Counted from the stretch's first letter, positions 1 through 14,200 are shown. The stretch: 64,000 nt of DNA from Phellopilus nigrolimitatus (GCA_021029095.1 JAJOHG010000086.1:1-64000); one strand, 5' to 3'. The notes: generated by a model from the sequence alone, not told the origin. Made by a program: numbers and translations.

Positions 1-275
1 CAGGCGGTCTATTCTGGAACATCGTCTTTGTAAAGCTCGAGGTCTACTCGCGACTTTGGTTCCTTCGCGCCTCCACAGAAAGGGTCGGTATGTCGGCCAG
101 CGATGGTCCTCGTGCGCCGTCTTGCGCATGACCAAAGCGAAGACGAACATTGCTACCGCAATACTTGGTCGTTGGTCACTCAGTTTGTACTACAAAAGCT
201 TGAGTATGTCTGTGGCCTGCATTCACTTTCATTACTTGCGCACGAGCGACTTCTCGATTGAAGTGTGTCGCGAAA

Positions 276-2772
276 ATGAAGTTTTTGGGCGTCCTGGTCG
301 CGCTCGGATGTCTTTCTTTGACTCGAGCCGATTCTCCTCAGATCGTCGACCTTGGGTACGCGACGTACCAGGGGACATTCAACTCCACCTCCAACATCAC
401 GAACTTCCTCAGCATTCGTTATGCCGCTCCGCCTGTCGGTCAGTCTCTTCGTATTCCAATGCTTGCTTAAAAAGCATCGCTCTGATGAAACCGCGTTTGT
501 ATGCACTCATGCAGGAAAACTCCGCTTCCAAGCACCCACGGCGCCACTCAACATGTCCGCTGATGGAATACAGATGGCCGACACGCAGCCGCTTGGATGC
601 CCGATGGCTGGGATGGGAATCGAATCTACGACGCCCTTCAGAAACCAGTCGAAGACAATAACGCAGAGACAGAACGCACAAATTGAGGACTGTCTCTTTT
701 TAAAGTGAGGATTTTCTTTTCTAAGGCTCATAATCATCCGGAATGAAGCCTTTGGCTTAATACTGATCATCTTCCTTCCTTTAATAACGAAAAATACTCA
801 GCGTACACGTTTCTGGACCGATCAATTCCGCAGCGAGGATGCCTGTCATTTTCTGGATTCATGGTGGAGGGTAGGCCCTTAGTCGCTTTGTTAGGCTGTT
901 AATGACATTTGTCTTGCAGCTATGTTGCAGGCACCACTGCAAGCGATAGCGGCGCTGACCTCGTTCGCGAGGCCGGTGGTGGGATCGTCGCCATCGAACT
1001 CGAATATCGCCTCGGAGTATTCGGTGCGCGTATATTTGGTCGCAGTTGCACTTGAAATTCGTTGTCTCATTATTTCCGTCTTCTGTCGTGACTTCTGCTA
1101 TACATAGGCTTCCTCCCAGGCGTTGAAGTCAAGAAGAACGGTGCTTTGAACGCTGGGCTGCGTCAGTCGATTTCTATATTGGCTGGGGGCGAAGTCGATG
1201 ATACTAATTCGAAGATCCGCAATAGTCGACCAACAATTCGCACTCCAGTGGGTTCAGCAGTTTGTAAGTAATTTTAACTTGACCTGGCATTTGCCAAGAC
1301 TGTTTATCTTGTCTTTCTCGTAGGTCCATCTATTTGGCGGAGACCCAACAAAGGTCACTATTTGGGGAGAGTCCGCAGGTACGTAGAAACTACACCATTC
1401 AAATCCGCTACTTGCAGCAAGGTTGAGAGCGGCATATAGGTGCGGGGTCGGTCTTGCAGCACCTGGTTGCCCACGGTGGGAATACACAACCTCCGCTTTT
1501 CCGGGCTGCGATGACCAGCTCGACGTTCTTGCCGTCACAATATCGCTTCAACGATCCTATCCCTGAAGTAGGCCGGGAGTCTCCATGAGTTATTTTTCGG
1601 TTGCTGACATGCGGGCATTCAGACGCTTTATTCTGAGACAGTCCAGCTCTCTGGGTAAGTTCGAATAAGCCCAATACTCACTTTGTCTAACCTCTTTTTC
1701 TTTCATTCGCCACTTCACAGATGCGCGAACGCAACGAGTACCTTCGACTGTCTCGTCGACGCTGACGCCGGAACCCTCGAGGGTGCGAACGTAGTGATAA
1801 ACGAAGCCGGGTTCTTTGGGACATTCGTTGTAGTCCCTGTCATTGATGGCGAGTTCATTGTCGAACGGCCAGTCGAGACGATCTTGAGAGGGAAACTGAA
1901 CGGCGTACGTTCCGTGTAATAATTGGAAGAAAAAGGGAGCTTACTGAACTTCATGTCAGGACATGCTCCTTTCCGTGACAAACACCTTCGAAGGCACCGC
2001 CTTTGTCAACTCGACTTTCTCCGAGGAGATGTCCACAACCGACTACGTCACCCAGCTCTTCCCGCTCTTCGACGAAGCCCAGATCAATGAGACCGTCAGC
2101 CAGTACACCGGAATAGGTCTAGACACGGTCAATGACCAGGCGATCGGCATCATGGGAGAATGTGCGTTTTTTCGACTCGTGTGGTTCATAGAAACGCTCG
2201 CTCAATCCATAATTTTCAGCGATCTTCATTTGCCCGACATATCTGTTGCTCAATGCGTTCCAAGGCCGCGCGCGCAAAGTAAGATCGATTACAGCTCATA
2301 AATATCGATCTAAGTGTATTTCATAGGGTCTCTTTGCCATTCCGCCTGGTACACATGGGAGCGACGTCGCTTATTACTTCCCAGGGACGACGTAAGCTCA
2401 TAATGCTAATATTCAGTATTCGCTTACTTGATAAAACAAATTATCCGCCCTATAGAGGTCCTCCATACACGAATGCCCAATTCTCTGCGTCTTTCGCTGG
2501 CGGTTTCCTGGGGCTCGTAAAGTCGCTCGATCCGAATGTCCATCCCGTCGCCGACATCATCACGCCAAATTGGGATCTATACGTCGACGGGCAAACAGAG
2601 ATGCTCTTCAATAGGACGGAGGGCTTCCGGCCGGACATCCGGCCAATTAAGACCGACCCCAACCTGTCGAAAAGATGCGCGTGAGTAAATCAATAAGTTC
2701 TGCGAAGATCTAGCAGTTGATTTAATATGTACCAGGTTCTGGAAGAGCGTCGCGCCGTCTGTCCCACAGTAG
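276..2772 (+). CDS. Secreted type-B carboxylesterase/lipase, intron-rich
   Basis: Alpha/beta-hydrolase of the carboxylesterase type B (cholinesterase-like) family, expected to hydrolyse carboxylic esters outside the cell. The ATG at 276 gives an N-terminal signal peptide (MKFLGVLVALGCLSLTRA). Spliced exons show the family hallmarks in order: AAPPVGKLRFQAP, EDCLFLN, PVIFWIHGGG (oxyanion hole), EYRLGVFG, a LDQQFALQWVQQF segment, GGDPTKVTIWGESAG (nucleophile Ser in GESAG, split by an intron), then NTFEGTAF and GTHGSDVAYYFPG (region of the catalytic His). Introns include 439-514 and one starting at 705; about ten are needed, all with GT-AG ends. The last exon begins at 2736 and stops at 2770-2772. 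Length is about 530-550 residues, normal for the family. Substrate cannot be told from sequence. The family is sure; exact exon ends in the middle are less so. Confidence 0.9.
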
Positions 2773-3488
2773 GTTATGGTAGAAAACAATGAAGGGTATC
2801 GAGTGGATTGTTAGATTGTACCTGCCTGCATAAGTGATGGGAAGACGGTATCTCTATGTCCCACAAAGCGCGTGAGACAAGCGTGATTATATGCTCTCAG
2901 CATCTTGAGAACGAATGTGGATTCAGGCAGATGCAAATCCTCGGCGTCTGTAGTCCACTATAGATTGCAAAAAGGGGGGAAAAAAAGGGAAGCTGAGGTA
3001 TCAACGCTTGCCCGGCATCGTGTCGTTGCGTCGGCGGTTTTGCTTGACAGGAAAAAAAAGTAAAGTATTTCTTTACTGTAGGCTTAAAGCCCTTCGAATG
3101 ATAGCGAAAGCAAGTCAACAGTAAGACAAGATAACAACAGTCTCAGGAGCTTCAATAACTCAAATCGAATATTGATACAACTATAAGAACCTGCAGATGA
3201 TCCAAGAAATAGTTTGAAAGCCTGTCTTTTACATAAATCGATGCAAAATTGGGGCAACGCATCACGAGCTACGACGCGTCCTTGCTTCTCACGCGACGCG
3301 TCTTTTGAACTCCGCTTCAATATTATGCCTTCGGTAGCACCACATTCATGTTTCAGATCCTTCTCAAGACTGCGCCGAACGAGGCATAGATTGATTAGGA
3401 TATAGGCTAAGCATTTAGCATTATGATTAAAGAAAAAGAATATTTGATGTCAACAGGACAAGTTTTACAATACTGCATGCAGACACCA
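2773..3488. other. Intergenic, convergent 3' ends
   Basis: AT-rich stretch between the carboxylesterase stop and the broken leucine-rich gene, which converge here. I see no coding signal, RNA gene or repeat. It should hold both 3' ends. Confidence 0.5.
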
Positions 3489-4387
3489 TTACCTTCTTCG
3501 CTGCGCGCGAGGTCTCCAGCGACTTCCTTCCCTGTCTAGAACGGATATTTTCGCTTCGGCCATCAGAGCTTCTACAGCGTTCACCCCGGACCAGTTTTTC
3601 TGTTTTATATCATGCCTGCAAATAAAAACCGCGGAATCATGATATGAATTCGCTATGTATAGATGAGAGATGGACATTTAAATGGAAGCGTACTCGGCAG
3701 TTGGCCATTCAACTTGGAGAAGTTGGACCTCCTCGAGCGCGGGTAGTCGACTAACGTCGATCGCGTAAAAAATGATAATTACGCTGACATCACCAGCGTC
3801 AGTACCCGTAAGCTGCACACAGCTCTGCTACCTGGACGCACTCATCGCTGTTTTCAAGAACTATTTTCCTCAAAGTCGGATGCGGATTTTTGCAGAGAAT
3901 GACTTGTCTTTGACTCTGTATACATCCAGCGATTAGACGGTGAGGAATGCTGAGAACACGACGAACCTCATAACAGTCCATATGCAAAGTATCAAGAACT
4001 GGAAATTATCTCAACAGCGTTATCTTCACGCTAGTAGAAATATCCACAAGGCTGCAGTTGATGCGAAGAACCTTCAGGTGATAAAAGCTTGATAAAAATA
4101 GTGGTGAATATGCACTCGCAAGGGTATTGAGTAACGGTTAATCTGAATGATGTTCTCACCCACCACTGCGCTATTTTTCTGATCATCCCATCATCGGGAT
4201 CCTGGGTGCCATTTCCAGTCAAGCCTAAGACTCTCAAAGAGTCGAAGCGGACTGGATAGGTGCGAGGAGGTTGAACATGTGCCTGCGTGCCCAACGCTGA
4301 CACGGACAGATACAGTGTATCTACTCGAGGATCGCACGCATACTTCCAATGCTCGTACAACTTACCACGCTCTAGCTTTGGCCGCAT
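3489..4387 (-). pseudogene. Leucine-rich / F-box-like protein gene, probably broken
   Basis: Minus-strand fragments look like the leucine-rich C-terminal half of the F-box-type proteins common in Agaricomycetes. In order they contain FDSLRVLGLTGNG, then PVLDTLHMDCYEVRRVL, HPTLRKIVLENSDECVQVAE and LPALEEVQLLQVEWPTAE, then a tail ending RPRAQRRR with its stop at 3489-3491. The last three exons (3806-3998, 3694-3750, 3489-3615) splice cleanly in one frame with GT-AG introns. The first fragment (up to 4387) cannot be joined to them: its only good donor is in the wrong phase and the intervening sequence has stops. No F-box motif is visible upstream to 4.5 kb. I infer a decayed gene, or one with an intron I have missed. 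The function is not established by the sequence. Confidence 0.45.
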
Positions 4388-4905
4388 GCATAGTACCTTG
4401 ACTGTCTTTATCCCACCACTTACTAGCGAGCCTTTCAGTTTACGCCACCAGCTCTTTGAGTGCCCAACTTAATAGTTGAAAAGTTGATTGCGGTGAACAC
4501 GAAGATCTAAGTATGCAGATGGATGCGACAGCAAGAGAAATAACAGCAATGACGGCGATAATAACGTCCGTCGAAAGGAATGTGTGATGGCAACCCAGAA
4601 GGCCCAGTCGAACCGAAGAAAGAAGGGAAATGTGTAAAAAAAGCAATGATCGTGGATGAGCCTCGCATAGCAGGATCTGAGACACAGAAAAAAAGCCGAA
4701 GGTCCGTGAGTTCGAAAAGAGATTGAGGGGACGCGTGATATGTTATAAGCCTTGTATGCAGTACATAAATGAATTGTGAAAAATAATGAAGAGCGAACAA
4801 TAAGCAGAGAGACGTCTTGCGGTGAATAGAGTAGATATGCGGTAAGGATCTGAGAATGGTATGTATAGAAAGAGGGACAATGTGGATGAGTGCGAAATAA
4901 AGAAA
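4388..4905. other. Intergenic, downstream of PIP5K
   Basis: About 0.5 kb of AT-rich DNA between the PIP5K stop codon and the leucine-rich fragment. It should contain the PIP5K 3' UTR. No further feature recognised. Confidence 0.4.
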
Positions 4906-7575
4906 TTATTCGGACTTGAACTTGGCGCCACCGTCACCACCGCGCATCACCGCTTTCATGAACTCGAAGAAGCGGTTGCCGTATTCAGATGGAGGTACAG
5001 GACTAATTTTGTGCTGAAAAGGATACAAAAGTAAGCCACATAATAGGCTACATACTGGGATAATCTGTAACTCACGCGATCGGCAGATAGGCCCTTCCAG
5101 ACGTGCTCTGCGCGCTTCAAGAAGCTGTACGGTGTCAAGATATCGATGATACCAAGATAGTATATCGCATCAGCCGCCTGGTTCTGCTCATCGGTAGCTT
5201 GCAAGCCGCCTTCATCTTGATAGAATATAAACTGCTGGCGGTCGCCAGTATCCTCCTCGGGTAAGTTCAAAGTGTCCTGAGCACCCAAACGCTCCGGTGC
5301 TGACACGCGCATCGCCTTCCGCATGGCGATAGCCTCCGGCGAAGAGCCTTTCAACGCTGTGGGCTTGCGTTTGATAGGTGGCATCTTCGGTGGCTAGACA
5401 AAAAAATGAAGCAATCGATTTTAATAACTTACGTTAACAGCCTAAAAACGAAAAGGAGAAACTCACCGAAAACACTTTTAATGTGTTGTTCCGCACCATG
5501 TCTCTGTTACCACGCTGCATGTTGTGTATTCCAACCAGTAAACTGTAGTCCATCACGTGAAGGCTCTTCAACAGCTCCGAATCGCGGCGTATCTGCTCGG
5601 TGAGGAGTGCGCGCTTCTCCGGACCTAGCTCGAGCGATTTCCCGCGATTTATCCAGTTAAGATCCTTCAGCACTGCTCGCGGATTCTTCTCCGCTTTCTC
5701 CTCCGAATATTCGCGCCCAACCGTCGATCCCTTCAGATCATACGTCTCGTGAATATCCTTGTGAGGAGGGAAGAGGTTATTCATGATGACAAAGTGGATT
5801 TTGCGGCCACGGGGGAGCTTCACACGGTGGAGGCCGTAGAATCGCGAAAGCAAGGTGTGGGGGTTGCTCTTGACGTGCTCGTAGTAATGTTTCAGGATCT
5901 TCCGCAGAAATTTGTGCTCCGTGTGGTGGATCGTCTTGATGATAAACCGATAATCGCACGAGAAGTAGAAGAACGAGCCAGATTTTCCGGGCGAGCCAAG
6001 CTCAGAAAGGATGTACTTTGCTGTAAGCGAAAGGAGATAATCGGCGGGATCGAGTCCGAAATAGATTTCGCGCAATTCACGGAAGACCCATGGTGCGTAG
6101 TCTTTGAACTTGAAGTCATATTTTGCCGAAGGTGTCAATTCATTGCCCACGCTTGATTTTCTTGTCAGTCAAGCATGGGTTTGAAGACTGGAAAATACTC
6201 ACATGTCAAAAGAATACTTATGCCGTGCAGTAAAGTCATCGTCGGTTAAAGGCCGTGTAACTTTTGCTTGACACCGCGACACCTACAGTTGCAACTCCGT
6301 TAATAAGAATATATTTTCCACAAAGTAAGGAACACTTACGGCTATCCGAATGCCAGTCAACATATTGTACATCAACACATAGTTCGCATGGTCCTCCCCA
6401 ATCAAATTCCCCACCAGCACTTTGTTTCCTTCCTTACTCGTGGCTTTTGACAGTGCCGCCATGTCAGCCTCTTGTTGCTCCTGCTGACGCCGCTTTGCCG
6501 TACGTTCGCGACGGATCTGATCAGCTTGTATCAGGATATCCGAGTCGAGTTCGCCAAATCCTAGACCTGTGCCTCCCAATCCAGGAGTCAGGCCTAGCAG
6601 TTGGGCATGAGCAGCTGAATGAGCTGCGGTATATGCATCGGTATCATCATACGCAAGACCGCGCTGATGCGGCTGATGCGATTGCCCGAAGAGTACTGTG
6701 CGGGAAGGACGTGATGAAAGCTCTGTAGCTGCCGAGCCTGTCGTATTTCGTCGCGCCGGCCGATGCGTAGAAGCTTGAGGTGGCTGCAAGTAACCCTCCA
6801 TGCTAACATGCGAACCCTTTGCCGAGTGTATAGAGGTTGCCGCAGGCACTCCTGAGCGCTCGGAAGTAGCAGGTGTGCTGGTTTCATCGGTGTGCACCAC
6901 GCGCTGCGACGGAGTCGTCGTGGTTCCCGACCCGAACCCAGACCCAGACCCCGAGCCTGTTCCAGTACGCAATGACGAGCGTGTCTCAGTTGACGATCGT
7001 GATCTTAGCACTAGGTCGTTCGATGATGTCGAATCCACTGAGGCGCCGAACGAACGCTTGCGTGGGGTGCGCGTACTCGAGCTCGCTTGCGAGGGCTCTG
7101 AACGCGAAAAGCCTAGCATTGGAGAAGGAGAACGCTGGACAGTCGATGTATCGTCATCGTGCTCGACACTCGGAGGGGGAGAGGGGGGCGGTGGGCCAGC
7201 GGCCATCGAGGGCTCGTGCGTGGTGACCACACGCGCGACGTTCTTGCCGGCTCGCGTCAGCAATGATTCGGGTGGTGGGCCCGTGTGCAACTCGACCGTA
7301 TCCTCGCCCACCTTGACGACATGCACCTCCTGGCTGCCCTGGGAAAGTAAATGTAACGGATTTAATTCCGTTGCGTCCCCTTTCTTTCCCGCAGCACCAA
7401 TAGTATGACCAGATCTCGTGGAAGCCAAGGAGTTCAACGAGGATTGCGACGGTGAGTTATTAGACACGGCGGTGTGAAATGAGCCAGCAGAAGCAGAAAT
7501 GAGCGATGTCCGCCGCGAGTCGATGTCGGGAAGGAGCGAAAATTGCGAGGGGCCTGCGACAGCAGCTCCGGCCAT
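4906..7575 (-). CDS. MSS4: Phosphatidylinositol-4-phosphate 5-kinase (Mss4-type)
   Basis: Makes PI(4,5)P2 from PI4P at the plasma membrane, controlling actin and endocytosis. Five exons (7575-6340, 6282-6203, 6151-5467, 5393-5076, 5013-4906) join in frame to 808 residues. Residues 1-330 are low-complexity Ser/Pro/Gly sequence with no domain, as in other fungal Mss4 proteins. The kinase domain starts near residue 395 ([20 protein letters not shown]) and holds [17 protein letters not shown] with the ATP-binding Lys, [11 protein letters not shown], the [10 protein letters not shown] motif, and the catalytic [11 protein letters not shown]. The C-terminal part has [24 protein letters not shown] and a final [13 protein letters not shown]. 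The ATG at 7575 was chosen because it begins the open N-terminal frame. A splice-acceptor-like TTTGTAG lies just before it, so an extra 5' exon is possible. Confidence 0.93.
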
Positions 7576-8247
7576 AACTACAAAGACAGATAAAACTTGC
7601 ACAGATACGATAGCTGAAGTCAGAGAGAAACTGAGAGCCGAGAGTTGCTAGATGAGGAGCTGGTTGTCGTCGTAAGATGAAACGTTTGAATATAGAACGT
7701 CCAAGCGCAGTGGTAGATAATTCCACGGTTTCGAGAGGCGGTGCCAATAACCGCCAGCGAATCACACCACACGGACTGCCAGTATCCGCGGAATGCTGCA
7801 CAGCAACAATTGTAATGTCCTTTCCGTGTCTCGGTCGTTGTGAGACAAGTCGGGACGTCGGGGAGGAAATCGAACACGTCGAGGTAACACGGCAAGGCGG
7901 GTCGCTGCTATCCTTTCGCCAAGTCCGTCGCAGCCGGCCCTAAACTGACCCGGTCTGGACCCGCTCGGGTATCTTTCGCTTATGTGTTCATTCGCTTGTC
8001 ATTCTCCACCTTTCCGCAGTCCCGCCCGCCCAGCCACTGCATGGAAAATGGGAATTGCCGTCCGTAGAGACGAAAATATCACGATGTAAAGACCACAGTT
8101 ATATCTACAAATCATTACAATTGATAAAGAGCATGGTAAATGAGACATGCAAAGTGAGAGGCGCGATAGATAATGTGGAGATCATGAAGTCGTGAAGATA
8201 TGAGAACTGCAAATAAATTTATGGCGAGTATCCTGCAATTCGTAAAT
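7576..8247. promoter_or_regulatory. PIP5K upstream region / separase 3' flank
   Basis: The 0.67 kb between the PIP5K start and the separase stop must hold the PIP5K promoter and 5' UTR and the separase 3' UTR, both genes being on the minus strand. On the minus strand the 80 bases before the PIP5K ATG are pyrimidine-rich. No TATA box or other defined site is clear. Confidence 0.4.
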
Positions 8248-11200
8248 TCATAAATAGAACGGAATTCCGTACACCACCACGGCCGCACCAGTCAAGTATT
8301 TCAACTTGCACGCGTCCCGGCTCTGCGCGACCGCGGAGACAACTGAGACCTTCCCGTCCTGCGGCTTCCGCTTTCCCTTCCGCCACTTGCCGACCTCCCC
8401 CGGCTCAATCCTAAGCTTACCGAATACCGCGAGTGCGACCTTGTCGATGTCGCGGTCCGTGACGTCCCACAAATTCGCGACGAGCGTGGGGCATCCCGCG
8501 AGCATGTAATTATTAGGCGTGCCCGTGCGGTCGAAGTCCCCCATGTCGCGCAGCGCGCCAGATGAACAACCCCAGAGCATCGTTGCCGCACAACGCTGCA
8601 AATGGCGCAGCTTGTAGGAGCGTGCATACTCCTCTGCACCACCATGGCCAAAGTACCTGTGTAGCCAGGGATACTGTTTAGCGTCCTGGTAATAGAATAG
8701 TCCGAAATTTGCTGCACTCACACTACCAAGTCTTTCCTGGACAACGCATTTAAATACTGTTGCTCGCTGGGCTTCTGACCAATGATGCCTTCCCAGCCGA
8801 TTTTCCGCATATCATTGGCCCATGTCTTAAAGCGTCCCTCGGTTCCAGACAAATCTCCACCCGGATTGAGCACGAAATAGCCTTTCGAGGGATTTACGGA
8901 AGCTCGATCCACCTCCATGCCTTCCTCACTATTATTCCCCGTCTCGCATTCCGGAGAAAGCCCTTGTTGGCATCTAGCCATTGCCAGTCTATCCGTGATG
9001 AAAGCAACGCTTGGTACTCTGCTTACGCTCCGTCCCCTTAAAATTGGAAGGGACTCCCACGGAATACCCTGCATGTTCTTGTCGAGCACCAAGAACGTGT
9101 GCTCATCCGGTTCCGGAACTACACGTCCGCGAGTGCGCGCGTGGTGCTCCTCGAGCGCGGTACGTAGGTCGATCATGACGACGTCCACGTCGACCTCCGC
9201 TAGTGCTATTGGCAGGCCGTAGAAGTGATAGAGGTCGAGCATGAAGTACACGAAGTCTTCTAGTTCCTCGTCACGGCTTGTTGACGAGAGCGTCGAGAAC
9301 AACTCGAGAAGATTGGCTTGAACCTTGAGCTTGGCTTTCTGGCTTTTCTTCTCCCGAGGTCGGAGTATGTTTCTGAACACCTTTTCCAAACGGCTTTGTA
9401 GGCTAGGAATAATGTCCGGGGGCATCTGCATGGGCTGGCTAAGTATTGTCTGTACGAGGATACGTCAGAATTAATATATAAATCGGACCTGTGAAATTTA
9501 CCTTGAAAGCCCCGAGCCAACAGAACTCGATATTCTCTACAAGTTCTTTCATCTTCTGATCAAGCTGCCTTCTTTCTGACCACCACGCAGCTTTCGCTTC
9601 CCTATCGTCCGATTTGATTTGTGATGCTTTCCTGGTCCCCTCATCGCTACTCTGAATGATACCCTTCAACTCAGCGATAGCGTCCTCAAACGTAAAATGC
9701 TCGTCTTCATCATTTTCCCGACGCCCCCTAAGCGGTATGCAAAAAATAATTGGCTCGTGGTGTGGACGCTGGCGCGAGACAAGAAGTGCGTTTTTGTCTT
9801 CAGTGAGCGTGATGCTTACAACCATCCAGTTCTTAGGTAGACTGTCGACTTCAGATGCAGTCTGCACTGATGGGATGAATCCTTGAGATCGATGTTTCTT
9901 CAAGACATGATCCCAGTATTTTTTTAAGTTTCCATCTTCCAAAGAGCTGTCCTCGTCGTCCGATAGATCATCGAATAGCCCTCTCGCCGGCTTCAAGCGC
10001 GACGCCTGGCGTGACCGCTTCTGCGCAGGGCTGTTTGTCGGCCACTGCATATCATCCTGTTGCCTGGGATCCGGGAATTTGAACGAGATCGCTTCCACCA
10101 ACTCGCGTCTGAGCGTGATCGACGAAGCCATATCTATTCAGATCGTTTGAGTATTTGTCAAAAAGAAAAGGCTCAAACGTGAGAAACCCACCAAGCATGC
10201 GCGCAGCCCAAGCTGAACTCTCTTTCGCCGCATTCCCCAGCGATGCTTGGTATGTGCTGACCAGAGCCGTCGCGACTGCCGCTCCTCGCACGTGCACTAC
10301 GCTGTCTCTTCCAGCGAACCTCATTAGGTCCGATGCGTAGTGTTCGTCGGCCTGCTCCAAAGCCTCGAGAATATCCTGCGGGGGCGAATAATGCATAGCC
10401 TTCTCGCAAGTTATGCCCATTGGTAAAGCAATGGCTGCACTGCGTTCAGCAAATAAACTCTGTACTCTTTAGAGACCACGTACTAGATTCTGCTAGTGAA
10501 CTCAGGGTCATGTCTGAGCGGAAGCGGTCGTGTATGTCATAAAGAGCTAGACGCCCGAGCAGTGAATTGACATGAACCTGTAAGAAGTTGTTGTGAACAT
10601 GTATATAACTACCGGTGAAACAGACTGACCTCAATATGTGACAATTGCGGGAGAGCTAGGAGTTGCTCTAATAGTCTCTGATAGCTTTCACCGAGCTCGT
10701 CGCGTAGGAGCCAAACTATGAAACATCCGATAAGAAATTCAGCAAAAAGTTATGTAAAACGAAGATGGAGCACCAACCATGCTGTCTTAGGATCATTGCC
10801 GTAAGAACAGGGACGAAAGCGTCTTTAGGCTCTGTGGACTCGGAAACCGAGACCATGTCATCAAACGCGCTGAATTCTAAGGCCGACACTGCTAAGATTT
10901 TCGATGCCTCTGAATACTCACTCTGCGCCTCCTCGTCCTGGCCTTGCCTCAGCAAGACATCTCCCCTCAAGCGCCTCATATCGGCAACCTCAAGGCCCCC
11001 TACGTCTTCTACCAGTGCTGCCGCATCCACGAGTGACTTCTGCGCCTCTTCGAATTGTCCCATGGCCAGCTGTATCTCGGACTTCCGGAGGAGCGCGCGA
11101 GCCATCATAGCAGGCGCGCGAAGCACATCAGCGAGGTCAGCTGCCTGCTGCGCGAAGTACTCCGCGTCGCGTGGAGAGCCACGACGCGCGTAGGCATCGG

Positions 11201-14200
11201 CAAGTGCAAGCATGGTTCCAAACAGCGCATTCGCAACGCGCCATTCCAGGCCGTCCAGATTTGAGCGTGGTTGTGCGGCTTTCGGCTCAGAGACCTTGTT
11301 GGAGCTTTGTTGCGAGACACCAACATTAGTGTTCGGTAGTGCGCCCTTAAGGTCTGACATGGCGAATGGGTCCGATGGCTCCGGGGAGCCTTGAGGTTTC
11401 TTAACTGGGTTCAATTTGGATAATGTATCCGTTGCCCTGTTCAGTAAGCGGAGCGCTTGCAGAAGCGCTCTCAGAGAGGTGACCGGCTCATCCTGCAGAG
11501 GTCAGTAAAATTTACATAGTTTATGATAATTATCGCATCGTTAATTACCTTCAAATCCTGGATGACGGCAAAGATGTTGGCAGCTACAGCGGCTCTTTCC
11601 AGTACTATGACGCGGGCGCGAACGCGTGCAGAAGTCGACAGGCCCTTTTCCTTCTCGTCTTCAGGTAGGTCATCGCACAACCGAGAAGCTTCTTCATATA
11701 CAGATAGGCTAATTATCCATGTTTTCAGTAATCAAATCCCTATACAGAAAACGAAGTTAAACGACGCACCTCCGGGGCAGGTCACCGTTGAAAGCTAAGG
11801 CTTCTGCGAATCGGAGCAGCAGAAGCACTGCCGCGGGACTAGACAGACGCGCTTTGGTCAATGAGCTTGCGAGAGAGGCGAGGACGCCGATAGCCTGCTC
11901 CGTCTTTCCGAGCTTCAATAAATCGTGCGCGAATATCGCACATGCCTGGAGATACGCTAGGGGACAGCACGTTCACAAGATGCTTTCAGGGTCTTGTGTA
12001 CATGATGAAAAAATCGCGTACCTTCGCTAGTCAACTCCCCTGTCTTCTCTAGCAACCGACGTGTCATGTTCAGCATTTGCATCTTCGCTAAAACTAAACC
12101 TGATAGGCCGAGCAGTTCCGACACCATGTCTATTGACATGTAAGGAATTAATTTCGCAAGGCTTTGGAAGAAAAAAACCGTAGACTCACGCATAAGTCCA
12201 GTCAATGTGAGAAGTTCAGCCACACTTAGGCGAAGAACTTGTTTTTGAGGGACGTTAGCTACAGCCTTCGTCTCAACATCTATGAAAACACAAGGATAAG
12301 CAAAAGCATGAAAATTAGGCACGACAAGTAATGGAATAGGCACCCCTTCCTTTGGCTCCGGGTTTCCGCGTCATGGGAGGCTTGCGCGACTCCGACGTCG
12401 TCGCGCGCACCTTTCGCGGAACCTGCGTCTCTACTTGGGGCGGACGAGTGCTGCGAGCGCGTCCTCTTGCGGTTGATGTTGCAGTCTGTGTTTCTACTTG
12501 AGGCGCACGAGTACTGCGAGCGCGTCCTCTTGTAGTCGATGTAGCAGCCTTGGCTTCACCAACCTTTGGCCTGCCCACTTTCCGGCCCCGGTCTGCCGAC
12601 GACGCATCTATAGTCGTCTCGACTGCGTTACCACATGGTTGCTCAATTAGCGTGCTGAGCGTGTCTAATGCCGCACGCGTGTGGCATAGAATGTCTGCTG
12701 CGGAGTCCGCTGCACGATGCGCGTGGAGGACGACCCAAAGGCGGGCCATAGCATGATAATACGGTCGGAAATGTGCCAGCGAGGCATCTTCGCACAGATT
12801 TGCCTGCACACAGAAAATAAAATCGTCAGATGAGATAGGAAATGAAAACAAGTAAAAGGGCAAGGTTTTTCCAGCATGTACATAAACTTACCCTGTTTGA
12901 GAGTAGCTTCTGCACCTCTCGCGCGCTCTCTTCAACGCGAAAACGGTTCGCCTCTTCGTCCGCTGCTCCGAAGTATGCATTTTCGAGGACGAGAATGAGT
13001 ACGCGAGCACGGCGGACCGCATGGCGCGTGGGCTCGTACACTGTAAGTAAGTCCTTTAATATTGCTTCTACGATAATCCGCACCGCGGGCTTAGCGCGGT
13101 GTTCTGCAAGACTGTGAACCTGACGCATAAGTACCGCGCCGAGCGCGAGTGGCGAAACGCCTCGTGCGCGCAGGGGTTGAAGCAGCGACACCTTTTCTGC
13201 GGGAAGGTAAAGCTCCACTGCGCCGAGGTGCGTGAGCCGATCGATCGCGGACGCGAGCGGTCTTTGCGCTTCCGAGGCGAATGTTTCATCGGCACCGGCA
13301 TCGGCTGCTCCGGTAAGTGCTAATCCATCTTCGAACGGATAGCTGCCTACGCCTTGGACGAAAGCGTTGTATGCAAGCTAGGTTAAAGGTCAGAGTGACT
13401 CAAGCGGGTGGAAAACTAAGACACGGACTTTGCGATCACCTGTTTTCGTATAGCAAGCCCCAAGAAGCTCCCAACGCCTGTATACATGCGCCCTGTGCGT
13501 CTTCCAAATCTCTTGGTTCTTTTCAGGCTCTTCGCGTGCTTTGCCCTTTCCGCCTTTGCTCTCGCGGGAGCGTACTTCGTCGTGCAACGCGCTCGCGCGC
13601 AGCGACAGCGGGCACGCCTGTAGGAGGAAGCGGATCGCAAAGCTGTGGCGCTCCATCCTGTACAGTCCACCGGCCACGTTTGCGAATGCACCCGCAAGAC
13701 AGCGCGTGTAATTCGCTTGTGCGTCGAGCTCCGTCTTGATACTCTTATCCGAAGCGGACCCGCGTTCGATGATGTGCGCGGCGCGCGCGAGGTAGTCGTA
13801 TGCTTGGTCGCATGTATCCGCGCGCTGTGGGTCTACTACAGCCGTTGCGAGCTGGAAGAGCGTATCAAGTACAGCAATCATCGTGTCTGTGCGCGTAGCG
13901 GTGTCGTTATTTTCGGCTACATCATCGAGAAGGCGCTCGTAAACATCGACAATCCTTCCGAGCACACGTCTGACCGCGTCCCGCACGAGTGAGCCTGGAA
14001 GCGGACGGACTAGCGCCTTAAGGCCACTCCTGCGGCATTTCTCTATCACCCGATGGAGTTTGCTATCCAACAGCGAGCCGTCCACGTCATGGAGGTAGGA
14101 GGCACTCGAGTTGGCATAAGAGATAAGCTCGTCCTGGTCAATGCCTTCAGACTCCATAGCTGATGCTAATTGAGTCAGTGCGGCACATGATCGAGCTGCC

